A DNA stretch of 64,000 bases from Neodiprion pinetum. Lineage: Eukaryota; Arthropoda; Insecta; Hymenoptera; Diprionidae. The translations under genes were made by a program, and so were the position numbers. Within the stretch, counting starts at the first letter, position 1; each line of letters opens with the position of its first letter. The stretch spans positions 38,730,089 through 38,794,088 of the forward strand of contig NC_060232.1 in the NCBI RefSeq assembly GCF_021155775.2, written 5' to 3'. Below, in pieces: positions 35,574 to 46,668 of this stretch. Below the pieces are notes generated by a model. The model saw only the letters and a list, made by a program, of their open reading frames with translations, was not told where the DNA came from and made no database searches.

Positions 35574-38500
35574 ATGGCTAACAACGTGTTGATTAACGGG
35601 CGAATTCACCATTCGACAATGCCACAAAGTTTGAGTATTGATAGAGGCAAGAAAGGTATATAATAATTAACAGTGTTTAGGAGAACTCAACGTTGTCGCA
35701 ATTTTTACTTAAGATTACTGCTAAGGTCGGTAATTTTTCATTTACACGATGTCATGACACCATCGAGAAATACGGCGATTGTTTTTCAAATAATTTTTTC
35801 TGTGAGATTTTATATTCAGAGTTACATGAGAATCGCATAATTATCAACAGGGATAAATTAATATCATGTGAATTATTGTCACAGTTCCAGACATTCCAGC
35901 AATTGAAACTCGAAACTGGCTCCTCCATAAACATTACACGCGTCACGAGTACAAAATCTGCAAGATACTCCTCGAGGAAGAGTTGGCAAGGTCCAACGGT
36001 CACAACGAATATGCTTCTTACTTGAAGGTGATACCGCTTTTGAAGAAAGTAGAAATCGATGAAACTAATAAGTTAGTCCGGTACTCTTCACTCATTTGAT
36101 TTTCATCGAAATCTTGAATACAAATAATTTCAGGGACTCATACTCAGGAAGGAAGGCAAAGTACAAGACTCGATGGATTGCTTTCAAGTTTGTTATACGG
36201 TCAATACAAGAAACATCGAAAATGTGAAGCAAATAGCCAAGTCGCTGTGAGTGAATTATTATGATTTGCAACAGTATCACCGAAATGCTTGTAATAGAAG
36301 AAATACACAAAGGATAACTATTGATATACTCCACGAATGAGATACTTACGCACACGTTTTTTTCATCAGTCTAGAGTAGCTATAATTGCTTATAACTTAT
36401 AATAATACTCGTATAATTCCTCATTCAGCAATGTCGAATAATTTACCTCGCATTTTTTTAAATATCCACATAAAATCTGGCAGCTTATTTGTACACAAAA
36501 AATGGAAAGAAAAAATTTTTAATATTGCCGATAAAAATAAACTTCGTTGTAAATTTCGAGTAGATTTTTATTAGGAAGTCACAGACGAGCGCTCGAGGCG
36601 TACCTGGAGGCTGATAGAATGTGCGGGTCGCCGGACTGGGAGATTCTTTATAACTTGGGTAAGAATAAACCATATAAATCGTAAATATTTTATAAAAATA
36701 TCATGGAAAAATATGTCGGCTCTTTCCGCAGGCGAGTGCTACACTAAATTGAATCAGCCGTCGGACGGGACGCGTTGCTTGAAACGAGCTATCGGCTTGA
36801 CCGCCGATGAAAGGCCTTACCTAAGCTTGGCCAAGATTTACGTTGCGGAAGGTCTCGTCGCCGAAGCTGTTCAGGTTTACACGTCCGCTCTCAGGTCGGT
36901 GAATTAGTACTAAGATTTAGGGTGCAGCTGCACGAGGTGAGCTAAATTTTGCCAAATCGCCTTTGGTCGATCGAGCTCTGCTCGGCCTGATAGCTTGATT
37001 GATAATATCGGGTATTGGAAGTTCGATCAAATAATCCCGGACATTTACGCCCAATTAGTTCTGCTCGGTTGTGGAGCGCTGGTACCGTTGTTGCGTCTAC
37101 ACCGTCTTCCAGGACACGCTCACACCTATACGAAGACTGTAATTCGAAACCAGCGTAATCGCATTCCTTCTTGCATGTGTGCAGCGTCTGTCCCGAGAAC
37201 ATCGACGTCGCTGTTGAGCTCGGTCTCTTGTATCTCAAGCTCGGAGACACTCAGAGAGCTTTCCAGCAATTCGGACTTGCTCTCGTCCAGCAGCCGATCT
37301 GTCCTGAAGCGCTCTTGCCCATGGCTTCTGTGATGCAGGTCTGGAAAATACGATGTTTCTTTCGAATTTTCAATCCCCTGGAAGTAGAAATCAGAAAATT
37401 GAAATCAGTACTATCTTTGCTCAAACGATAATTGTTTGGGTGGGGGTCAAGAAGCAGAATATCCACGAAATGGAAAGGTCGCGATGTTAAATTTTTATGC
37501 ATGCGGATATCTTATGCATGAAATTCCAAAATGTGAAAAGTTTAAAATGTACCTCCTAAGACAAAAAATGGAGTCGACAGAACTCTAATAAACATATATA
37601 GATACATATATATATAGAAATTTTGAAGATGCTGTGTAGTAGCTTTTTCGTTATTTTATCTTACCACATTTAAGTATTGTAGCAATTTATACATTTCCGC
37701 GTTCTCGAAAATGCGATATCGTGATTCTTGCGTTATATGGCCATTCTACTTTTCCACCACCACCCAGAGTTCGAAATAGGTTCTGTTTCGGCGAAAGTGT
37801 TTGCTAATACATTGACAAGTCGAGCATATTACTCTGTACCTGACGAAGAGGTTTGTGAACTTCGCCAATTGAGAAGTAAACGAAAAGTAATGGAGACAGT
37901 TCTGCGAAGGGGTCGAGAAATCGATTCGCCTAAAGAACGTGATGCACATACTTGATTGTGTGTTTGGTTGCAGGGTCACCAGGAGTACGACGTCGCGATG
38001 TCCAAGTACAGAATAGCGGCTCAAGAGCATCCAGAGTCGGTCGCTCTGTGGAACAACATCGGGATGTGCTTTTATGGAAAACGTAAATTTGTAGCAGTGA
38101 GTGAAATTCAATAGTTATATTTGCTTTATCACTTTAGAAGTCAGTAGGATAAACACGATTTCCTCTCAATTACGTCCATAACGTTTGTACAGGCTGTACG
38201 CATACACGCCGTCGCTTATTGTTAGTTTCTAATTTCGTGCGAAAATATACCAGGGCGAACGTATCGCCTTCCAGGCTTGAAAAAAAATTTCCGGGATATA
38301 TGGCCCTCTTCAAATGGTGAATACTGATGTAAGAAAAAAAAAATCTGAAAATAGAAAATTTGTATAGGTATAAAGTAATGGGATCAACAGGGAAAGGTAA
38401 AGTACCGAGGTTTGAGTGGAAAAATATATCTGTATGGAGATATGTTCTTATTTATACTTTGACTCCTACCGCAGGAAATACTGCAGACGAATTTCAAGCA

Positions 38501-41500
38501 TTATTTCCCTGCTAGAACAGAAGTCATAAATGAATATAAGATATTACGTGCTAGAAGGCGTAATGAGAGTTTTTGTTGAACATTAATCATGCTGTAGCTA
38601 TCGGTAGCTTACGGATAGACGATTGAGTTTTTTAACAGAAAGGGGAGAGTAAAATATTCGTTCATCTTGTACATTGGCTATGTACGATATTTTTCAAGTA
38701 TTCTATTCGATGCCGTTAGGAAAAATTGTATACTTCACAACGAGCACTTCAGTGCCTCGATTTTGTACGGAAACAAATAAATACTTGAACGGTCGAGTTT
38801 TTAAGTACACAGAATTGAAAAAGAATTTTGCGAGGCAGACCCGGTAAATAACCGGAGATTATTATGTTGAAGATGATAAACGCGCATTTGGGGATTTATT
38901 TAAGTGTGCAAGGGGTAGGTAAATAATTTATTATGCGAGTATAAGATAGAAATGCAGACGAAAGGAAATAGAAAAAAGATTATGAATAATTGCTATACTC
39001 CAATTAGTCAGATATTAGATTTATTCATCTTGTTCGATTTCATCCAGGTATTTTTCTATTTGTTGTTTTATACAACCTTTAACGTAGCCACAAATACAAT
39101 TGTTTTTGTTTTCGTTTTTTAATTAAATTGTTATAAATTATATAATAGTAAATTGATATAAATAAATACAAAAATATAGACAAAATAAATAATATGATAG
39201 ACACGCATACAGTTAGGAATCAAGTATTTGAAATAAATATTATGGTTAAAATAAGTACAGTATCACTTGTTTTAACTCAAGTTTAGATTTTTTGAACATT
39301 TCGATTTGTTTTCAGAAGTTTTTACGTAATAAGAAAAATAAAAGAAACCAGAAATTCGTTATGGGAAAATTTTGGGAGCTGTAAATTCAGCTCGTCTGTG
39401 TTACAGAAATAGATAATTCTTAAATTTTCATAAAACCAAATATAGGATCAAGCAGTAGATGTTTTTCATTTTTAAATTTTGGACTTTATCAAGGTAGCAT
39501 TTTGTTAAACTTAAGGTACTGAATTGAGTTTTCGACAAACGGAGAAGGTAAAGTTAGAGTGCTTCGATCAGCATCTTGTATTCTTCAGTCAACGGCCGTT
39601 GAGTTGTCTGTCGCTTCTTCGGTATTTTCGATAATTTCATTCAACAGGTAATGCAAGGCGATATCAATACTTGAGTCTATAACACGTTCACCAATTCTTT
39701 CCCCCAGCTTTTCCAAAACTTTGTGCGTTCTGGATTTGGAACGTTTAGGACCACGTTTACGAGCCTTTCGCGTTTTTCTAACAAGATTTTCAGTTTCTGT
39801 GGGATAAAGACGATGATCGTGATTCAATGTAAAACAAAATACAAAACGTGAACAATAGTGCGGGATTTTTTTTTTTTTCATCATGAAACTCACCTTCCGG
39901 AAGCCAATTCGTAGAGACTAATCCAAACTCTTCGAGATCTGCGAGGCTCGTGGAGTGCTTAAGAATCCCCTCGTCCAAATTTTCGGTTGGCATCGCAGCT
40001 ACGGAGACCACCAAAGCAGTTATTCCAAAAAATACGAGACACAATGAAGTGATCTTCATTTTAGACGTTTTTTGAGCAGTCCTTGCTTATAGTAATAGGC
40101 GGGATGCCGACTTGCGGAATGATGTGAAAATCCGTTGGGTGTGAATTTATAAGTGCAAATACTTCCGTGTCCGAAGCGGACATGCAAAGTTTTCTCCGCA
40201 AGTGATAACATCCGTTGGCAAGAGCCGCCAGTGCAATATATCTTCAATAGATAACTAACCACTGGGATGACGTCATTTTGCGTGATTTGAGACCGCCTAG
40301 AATTGATCATCATTATTCTTTAAAAATTATATTGGCAGAACGACGTCAATGACATCGATTCATTTCCGCGGTTGAAACATTTTCCACGTTTGTATCCTGT
40401 ATTTTTCCGTATTTCCAATGGAATAAATATACCGGAAAACCACATCGTGAATAAGAACTGGAAATAACGAAATATTTGTAAACAGAACTATAACTAGAAA
40501 CATATGTGACTTTTCTGCTGTACGTTCTGCAATATCGTAAGTTTTCGCAAGATTTTCAAAAGCCGGAACAATACGATGGAGGATAATACGTGAAAAATAA
40601 AAAAAATACATCAGCAGTTTCAAAGTAACTTAAGCAACAGCAGTTAGTAACATCCTTTATGTGACCCACATCTACGTGGGTTTCCCCAATTTCATTGAAA
40701 GATTCCCATTTATCATAAATATTGTAAATTTCGGTACGTCCTTTGGAAATTAGCGAATAGTTGAGAAGGAAATTCCTTTTTTCATCCCAGTTATATTTTT
40801 CTTTTTCACAAATATTTTCTTGTTTTGTTGGTCTTCTCCATAATTACCATAGTTGCACGCGCATTTTTAACTATTCACATTTCATTTGTTACGGTGGATT
40901 CTCAGGCGATCACCTGCTTGAAGAGGGCGCACTACCTGAACCCACTTGCCTCGTCGTCAGCCTTCAACTTGGGCATCGTTTTTCTCTCTACTGGACAGCC
41001 GGCCTCAGCTGCCATTTATCTTTGCAACGCAGCAGCCTCAAGCACCTCAGTAAGCTTGAAACAAGCTGGACAAACTTACATGCTGTTGGGAGGTCAGTGC
41101 AGGGTGTGAAAATTTTTTAATTATCTAAACTTTTTTTCAAACGTTCCTGAAATTCCGCCGCAAAGATTGATCTGACAAATGGTTGTGTGACGTATAAAAA
41201 ATCGAACAATTTCACAGATTTTTAAAATTACTGAATAGGTTGCAGTTGCAGTTAAACGTTTAAATGAGAACCAATACAGGTGATATGTATAATGTTTTAT
41301 AACATAGGTATGATGATAATTCTCTGTGAAAAGTTGCAGTGCTCGTATCGATATAAGGTAAAAACTTTTGCTGAGTTTTTATCGCAATTTTATACATCTG
41401 TAACGATACATGTTGTCAAAACATTTCAGCAAAGGTTCAATTAGATATTTTGGTGATAATGGGAAAAACTTGCGAACGATACCAGCTCATACATCCATTT

Positions 41501-44500
41501 CATCAAAATCAACTAGATTTTTTCTTCAAGCTGTTATAAACCAAATCAAGGAATTTTCAAGTGAGATTGCATTTCGAAAAACTGAGTTACACGGTTTTAT
41601 TTATATCCCAAAAGTACGCAATTTCGAGGCGCAAGAATAGCCATTAATAAAGAGCGTATGGTAATTTTACGGCGATGAATGCGTGGCCGGGTATTTTCAG
41701 CCCAAATTTATTGAGGTAAATTTTTTTACTATCTGTTTTCAACGTGTGTGTGTGTGTGTGTGTGTGTTGTGTATTTATGAAATTTTTAATTTCCATCGAT
41801 AAATTTGACAAGCATATGGAGATCCTGCTGGGTATCCCTCAGGAAATTTTCGTTACGATGCCAATAATCTGTTTGCTTTTCGAAGGGCCTTTGCGGAACA
41901 TCACAACTCGGTAGCTCGAGTATTACATATTATCGCTATAACTACGGTTTTTTAAAATTACATTCTATATTAAAGATACCGCGTTCGTTCGTCAGCTCGA
42001 GGGGTCTGCTCAGCTATAACGTTAACTAGATTACATAATAGAGCTTTGTTCGCGAATCGCATTATCTTAGCTACGTACATACATGTATAATGTGTGTGTA
42101 TATCTACATGTAGCTTTAACATTATTCCATATTACCGATTGAAACGAGTCTACGTTGAGAAAAATTTTTTCGATCTAAGATCTTGAGAGTTTCGAATAGT
42201 TGAATTCGGTTCTTGATCTCTACTATACGAATCTTTTTCTCCAAGCGCTGGAGAAATTAGGAATTAACCGAAAGAACAAACTTCTGTACCTGAAGCCATA
42301 AAGCTAATTCAAATTTAAGGGGAAAATTAAATTTTTTGTTTTTCCCTTGACCGCGTGCGTTTCACCCCGTTCGAATCTTAATTGGAGCTTATACTGAGAT
42401 ATACACGTGTCATCAAATTCCCCGTGCAACGTGTTTCAAAACTTGTGAAAACACTTTCCTTCGTCGGGAAATTTTCCAAGTTTGCACATTACAATATTTT
42501 GAAGAAATTTTAGTCAGGGGTGGAAACCCACTAATTACCGAAGTTGTGAATGTCAGGTTTTGGTCAAATCACGTCTTTGTAGTTACCTGGAAGTCACAAC
42601 CTTTGATACCTTCTGCGTATAATTATTTTACAGGCTTACAATATCAATATTTTGGGAAGCGTCTTGTCCCGATTTCTGTGTCTTCGGAAATCAGATGAAA
42701 AAAAGCTGCTGGCTCGAGTCGGCAAAAGACACTTTATTTTTTTTTCTGGAGCTCGGATTTGAGCTGAATCAGTATTTTTAGCTTAAGGTAATAAGAGGAG
42801 AGGAAAAACAAAGAAACACACGAAACATTATCCTGGCAGACAGAGATGACTTTCCAACGATGTTTTTCTGCAGTTGCCCTGAAGCAGCTCGAGGATTATG
42901 AGGGGGCGGAAAAGGCGATGACTAAAGCTTACAGCCTGACGCCTCGGGATCCTTTGGTCTTAGTCAACTTCGCGATAATCATGGAAGCTGGAGGGAAGAG
43001 GCAACGTGCTTTCGACCTTCTCGTGGAACTCAGTGACGTTCTTGCAACTGTAAACGACATCCCTTCCAGGCACAGTTCCGAGGTAAATTTAGCTGTAATA
43101 CGATATGCACGAATGTTTTTTTGTTGTGTTTTTTACGATCACTCATTACAAACACAGCAGCTTGTCGGTGATAAACGTTTAACGAATTTCCCTGTCTTAT
43201 TTGCGTCAACCGCCAACGTCAATTTTCCGCAAGCTGGGACCGTTTTATATTCTTTGGAACTCGAATATACAGTGTCGAATTTCGACAAGCTGGGAGTTTT
43301 GCTGTCTAGAAAAGCCTCGATCGTTTCAAAGCTTTGAATGGCGTTGAGTTAGCGGGCGATTATCTATCTGTTTCGCACTTTTTGGAAAAATTTCCACGTT
43401 ATCGTATCGCTTCAGGGCTTAGAATTATGCCAACGGTTTTTGTTCAACTTCCCGTATTGGGGCGGGGTTGAAATTCCGAATTTAAAAAGTTCCGCATTCG
43501 CCAAATTCCGGATTTTTCAGTGTCGAAACTTAAAGTAAAGAAATCAAACTTGGACGAAACATCAAACTTTCGAATGGTGCGAAACACGACGCTCAATGTT
43601 CCGAAAGGATAGAATGCCGAAAAGGCATAACTCTGACAAGTCAAAGTTTCGAAAGTGCGAAAATGAGAAAATCTTAAAATCTGAAACACTTAAATTCCGA
43701 ATGATCGAAGATTTTCAGTTCTGTGAATTTTTGGCTTGGCGAAAATTCACCACTTTGATTTTTCTTTATTTTGGACTTTGGATATTTTTACGTTCGAAAT
43801 CCTGGTCATTATGATTTTTAGTTTTTCTGATTTTTTACACTCACTCGTTGAGTAAACTACGCTGTGTGAGTTTATTTTAACTTTTGAAATTTGCCTCCAT
43901 CGAAACTTTAATTTTCGGAATTATGCTCTATCGGCACTTTATTTTGCAGAACTTTGCTCTATAGTAATTTGGATTTTCGGAATCTTATGTTTCGGAAGTT
44001 TGAAACTTCGGGTTTCCAATCATTCGAAACTTTGTGGTTTCGTAAAGATTTGATTTCTTTACTTCAACATCGCCAACAAATACTTCGGAATTAGGCACTT
44101 TCGGAACTTTTCAAATTCGGAACTTCAACTCCATCTCCCCGTACGACGTCAGAAAAGGAAAACGAGATATGAATTAGAAGACCAAGTTATAGACAATCCT
44201 AACGAAGAAGCGGAAATTCCTCTCGCCCTCGGTGGATTCCGTTCTATCACTCGTCGTTATGATACGATATAGGAACTTGTTTTCGCGCACAGCGAGAATA
44301 TCCCGAAAGCAGAATACTTCTTCCAAATCTTCTCTTGTCTTTCGACGAGGGTCTGGCAGGTTAATGGATTTGCGAATCGACAATTCCCAAAGGATCTTAT
44401 CCGTACAGTTTCAAGCCAATGCGGCACGGACTATACGGCGGTTTACCCTCGGGCGGTGCTCCAACTCATGGACAATTCTGAAACTAATTAATTAACAACG

Positions 44501-44827
44501 GATTACAGAGATCGGCGATACGCAGCCTTCTTGTCTTTTCATCACTGCGGTCGCAAGTTCAGTGTTCCGATTGTCAGTCGCAGCTGTCGATTTCTATTCC
44601 TCTGATTGTGAGCTTGTGAAACGAGCATTAGCATGTTATGTAAAGTTCCTTGAACTGTCTTCGTTACTTGAAACCCTGACTGTACCCATGCGAATTTACG
44701 TACTTAAACTTCTGACGATTTTCAGATCACGGAGACCGTCCGGAAGTTGTCGGCGAAGCTGGAACAGACCGAGGAAGAAGCTCCATCAGCAGCCGAAGCT
44801 CGGGCTCTCAGCGAGGACGAGGTTTAA
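35574..44827 (+). CDS. BBS4: BBS4, BBSome TPR subunit, 10 exons (456 aa)
   Basis: This is a subunit of the BBSome, the coat-like complex that moves membrane proteins in and out of cilia; it acts at the ciliary base and centriolar satellites. Exons: 35574-35655, 35885-36027, 36134-36246, 36564-36658, 36732-36894, 37185-37338, 37974-38096, 40906-41092, 42874-43082 and 44726-44827. The phases close to 457 codons including TAA. The protein is a chain of TPR helices. Landmarks include RNWLLHKHYTRHEYKIC, SPDWEILYNLGECYTKL, ENIDVAVELGLLYLKLGD, SVALWNNIGMCFYGKRKFVA and AITCLKRAHYLNP. The tail is short and acidic compared with the human protein (519 aa). Intron 7 (2.8 kb) contains a gene on the other strand, and intron 9 contains a 690-bp inverted repeat. 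Exon 4 has tandem acceptors. Confidence 0.95.
39585..40059 (-). CDS. Small secreted basic peptide precursor, nested in BBS4 intron 7 (125 aa)
   Basis: Two exons (40059-39894 and 39796-39585), joined in phase by a GTGAGT donor and a TTTCTGTG-type border ending in CACAG. The precursor begins with a clear signal peptide (MKITSLCLVFFGITALVVSVAA), with cleavage likely after VAA or nearby. A short acidic pro-segment follows, then a strongly basic stretch (RKTRKARKRGPKRSKSRTHK, about residues 62-81), then an amphipathic segment (KVLEKLGERIGERVIDSSI) and an acidic Thr/Asn-rich end. There are no cysteines in the mature part. This layout suits a linear cationic antimicrobial, venom or regulatory peptide, but I recognise no family. 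It is antisense to its host intron and has its own TATA box upstream. Confidence 0.75.
40145..40151 (-). promoter_or_regulatory. TATA box of the nested secreted-peptide gene
   Basis: TATAAAT reads on the minus strand 86 bp upstream of the ATG at 40059. Transcription would start near 40115-40120, leaving a 5' UTR of about 55-60 nt. A focused TATA promoter is common for inducible or tissue-specific insect peptide genes. Confidence 0.5.
41744..41766. repeat. (GT)n microsatellite in BBS4 intron 8
   Basis: About twelve GT units. The rest of intron 8 (41093-42873) is AT-rich with nothing else recognised. Confidence 0.9.
43451..44143. repeat. Large imperfect inverted repeat in BBS4 intron 9 (~690 bp)
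   Basis: The reverse complement of 43830-44143 follows the forward sequence of about 43451-43760 for long stretches. For example GTTGAAATTCCGAATTTAAA (left) faces GTTGAAGTTCCGAATTTGAA (right, reversed), and AAAGTAAAGAAATCAAA faces GAAGTAAAGAAATCAAA. The outer roughly 200 bp of the arms align well, and the centre is more diverged. It lies wholly within the intron. It looks like a foldback/MITE-type element with no coding capacity. Confidence 0.8.
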
Positions 44828-45934
44828 TGTAATTTGACGGTATTATTTGTTCTCAATACATCACCCGATACTATGGAATTCTAACTTGAATCAATTGCGA
44901 GAAGTGCTGTGAAGAGGATTTGCAATACGTCGGAATATAATTGTTCCGCTGGTGAACGAGTAATTTCATTGTTTCATTCCTACCTCGAACCGCTTATCGT
45001 GCACTCCAGATTCAAAAATCAGAAGTATTGTAGTCGATTATTTTTCTTCAATGTTTGAAAGAGATTTTATATAATGCGAGCATGTTGCATGGGTTTATCC
45101 ACGCGTGTTTTCCGTACACAAAGTGCCCGTTTCTATAACGCTTGAGTGAGTCTGCGAATGCGCATGCGCGGAGTACTGAAAAAACCACTTTTAAGCCCTA
45201 CGAGTGTAAAGTGATATTTTCTGTACTGCGCGCATGCGCTGTAGCGAACAAATCTGACATTACGCGACTCTAACCTCACTTTCGTGCTTCGTGAAAAAAC
45301 GCGTAACATACTCTCGTTATATAAAGAATCGTATGCAAGAAGGAGCAAACGGTCTTTTCGTATTTGGCTCACCTACGAATCATATCGAAAACTTACGCTC
45401 AACTCGAAAAGACTGAGTTTGCCTTTTTGTTAGGCAATGCACTATCGATTCGTAAGTATTTTGAACAGTGTCAGAAGAATATAACGAGAAGTTTGTTCGT
45501 CGATCTTGCAGGCCTATGATTTCGAGCTCATAGCCAAGCGTCGTTATAATTACCATTCACGGAGTTATAATTTGACTCCTATGATATTTTTGAAAACCAT
45601 GCGTCCAGCGGCGTAACATCCGCATCAAGGTGACTAGCGTGCGGTTGAATTAGGTACGAGCAATTTAAGCGGACAGCGAGGCTGGGCCTAATGAGAGCTT
45701 GATTCTCCCCTGGGATTGACCGCCATTTGCCGTCTATGGAGGCTTGTGTGAGTAGCGAATCGTCGCAAAGAAAGGAATCGACTGCCACCGGCGATTTGTA
45801 TGGATGGACGAGAGCACGTGAGCTTGCGAAATTGACTTCTCTCGGTCACGAGATGACATTTCTCTGGAAAATTCCACCCCCAATGTGTTCGCTTAGAGGG
45901 ATGATTACCGACACCTGTGACTGGATTTTTTAAG

Positions 45935-45959
45935 CCTAACCTAAGCTAACCTAACCTAA
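45935..45959. repeat. Short CCTAA-type (telomere-like) tract
   Basis: CCTAAC units are repeated imperfectly, the complement of the TTAGG unit common at insect telomeres. At 25 bp it is far too short to be a telomere; it could be an interstitial scar or chance. It ends about 20 bp before the large inverted repeat. Confidence 0.6.
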
Positions 45960-45980
45960 TCCTCGTCATTTTTTAATTTC

Positions 45981-46668
45981 TTCAAAAACTTTTCTGCAAC
46001 TGTCCCAACTCTGAAACAGTACCCTCATTTTTTTCAGATTTTTTATTCAACCAGTTAATTATATATAAATATTGAGAGCTATTTCGAATAGGAACTTTTT
46101 GAAAAGTCTCAAAAGAATTTCAAAAACTGTACTGTATTTGCCAAATATTGAAAGATCGGGCCCATGACGGGTCAATTTTCTTTCCCTTTTTTTAGCACTC
46201 TTAATTTTTCTGACAAACTTAGACATTGTTTAAACGGTCTGAGAATTCCCAAGAAACCCACAAAACTTCTATCTTTTATTTTCGACATTTGTAGACCAGT
46301 TTCATTATGAAGTCGATGGAAAAAGTTGAATGTAACAAAAAAACAACGAACAATTATCGCTCTACAATTTGCACTGGTCTAGAAATGTACCAAGTGAAAT
46401 ATAGAAATTTTGTCGAGAATTTTCAGACCGTACAAACAATGCTTTAGTTTATTAAAAAAATTAAATGTCCTGAAAAAAAATCAGCCCATTATGAGCCCGG
46501 TCTTGAAATATCTGGCATATAAAATATAGTTTTTGAGAATTTTAGAACAGGTCGTTTTCAAAATCACTTTAAATATTTATAAATAATTACGCAGATGAAA
46601 GAAAATCTGGAAAAATTCAGGGTACTGTTTCAAAGTTAGGACAATTGAAGAACGTTTTTTTAAACATA
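45981..46668. repeat. Large imperfect inverted repeat, foldback/MITE-like (~690 bp)
   Basis: The arms at about 45981-46308 and 46373-46668 are reverse complements over nearly their full length. Examples are CTGAAACAGTACCCT near 46012 against AGGGTACTGTTTCAAAG near 46620, and ACATTTGTAGACCAGT near 46289 against ACTGGTCTAGAAATGT near 46374. The loop is about 60-70 nt. No open frame longer than chance is present. I could not define target-site duplications. Confidence 0.85.

Noticed and set aside
35752..36003. Minus-strand open frame opposite BBS4 exon 2
   Set aside because: It is the complement of a BBS4 exon whose TPR sequence fits the family and whose splice phases close.
36713..36907. A stand-alone 64-codon TPR protein
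   Set aside because: It is BBS4 exon 5 read through its donor at 36895; joined to exons 4 and 6 it continues in frame.
42361..42380. GTTCGAATCTT as a tRNA B box
   Set aside because: There is no A box upstream and no foldable cloverleaf around it.
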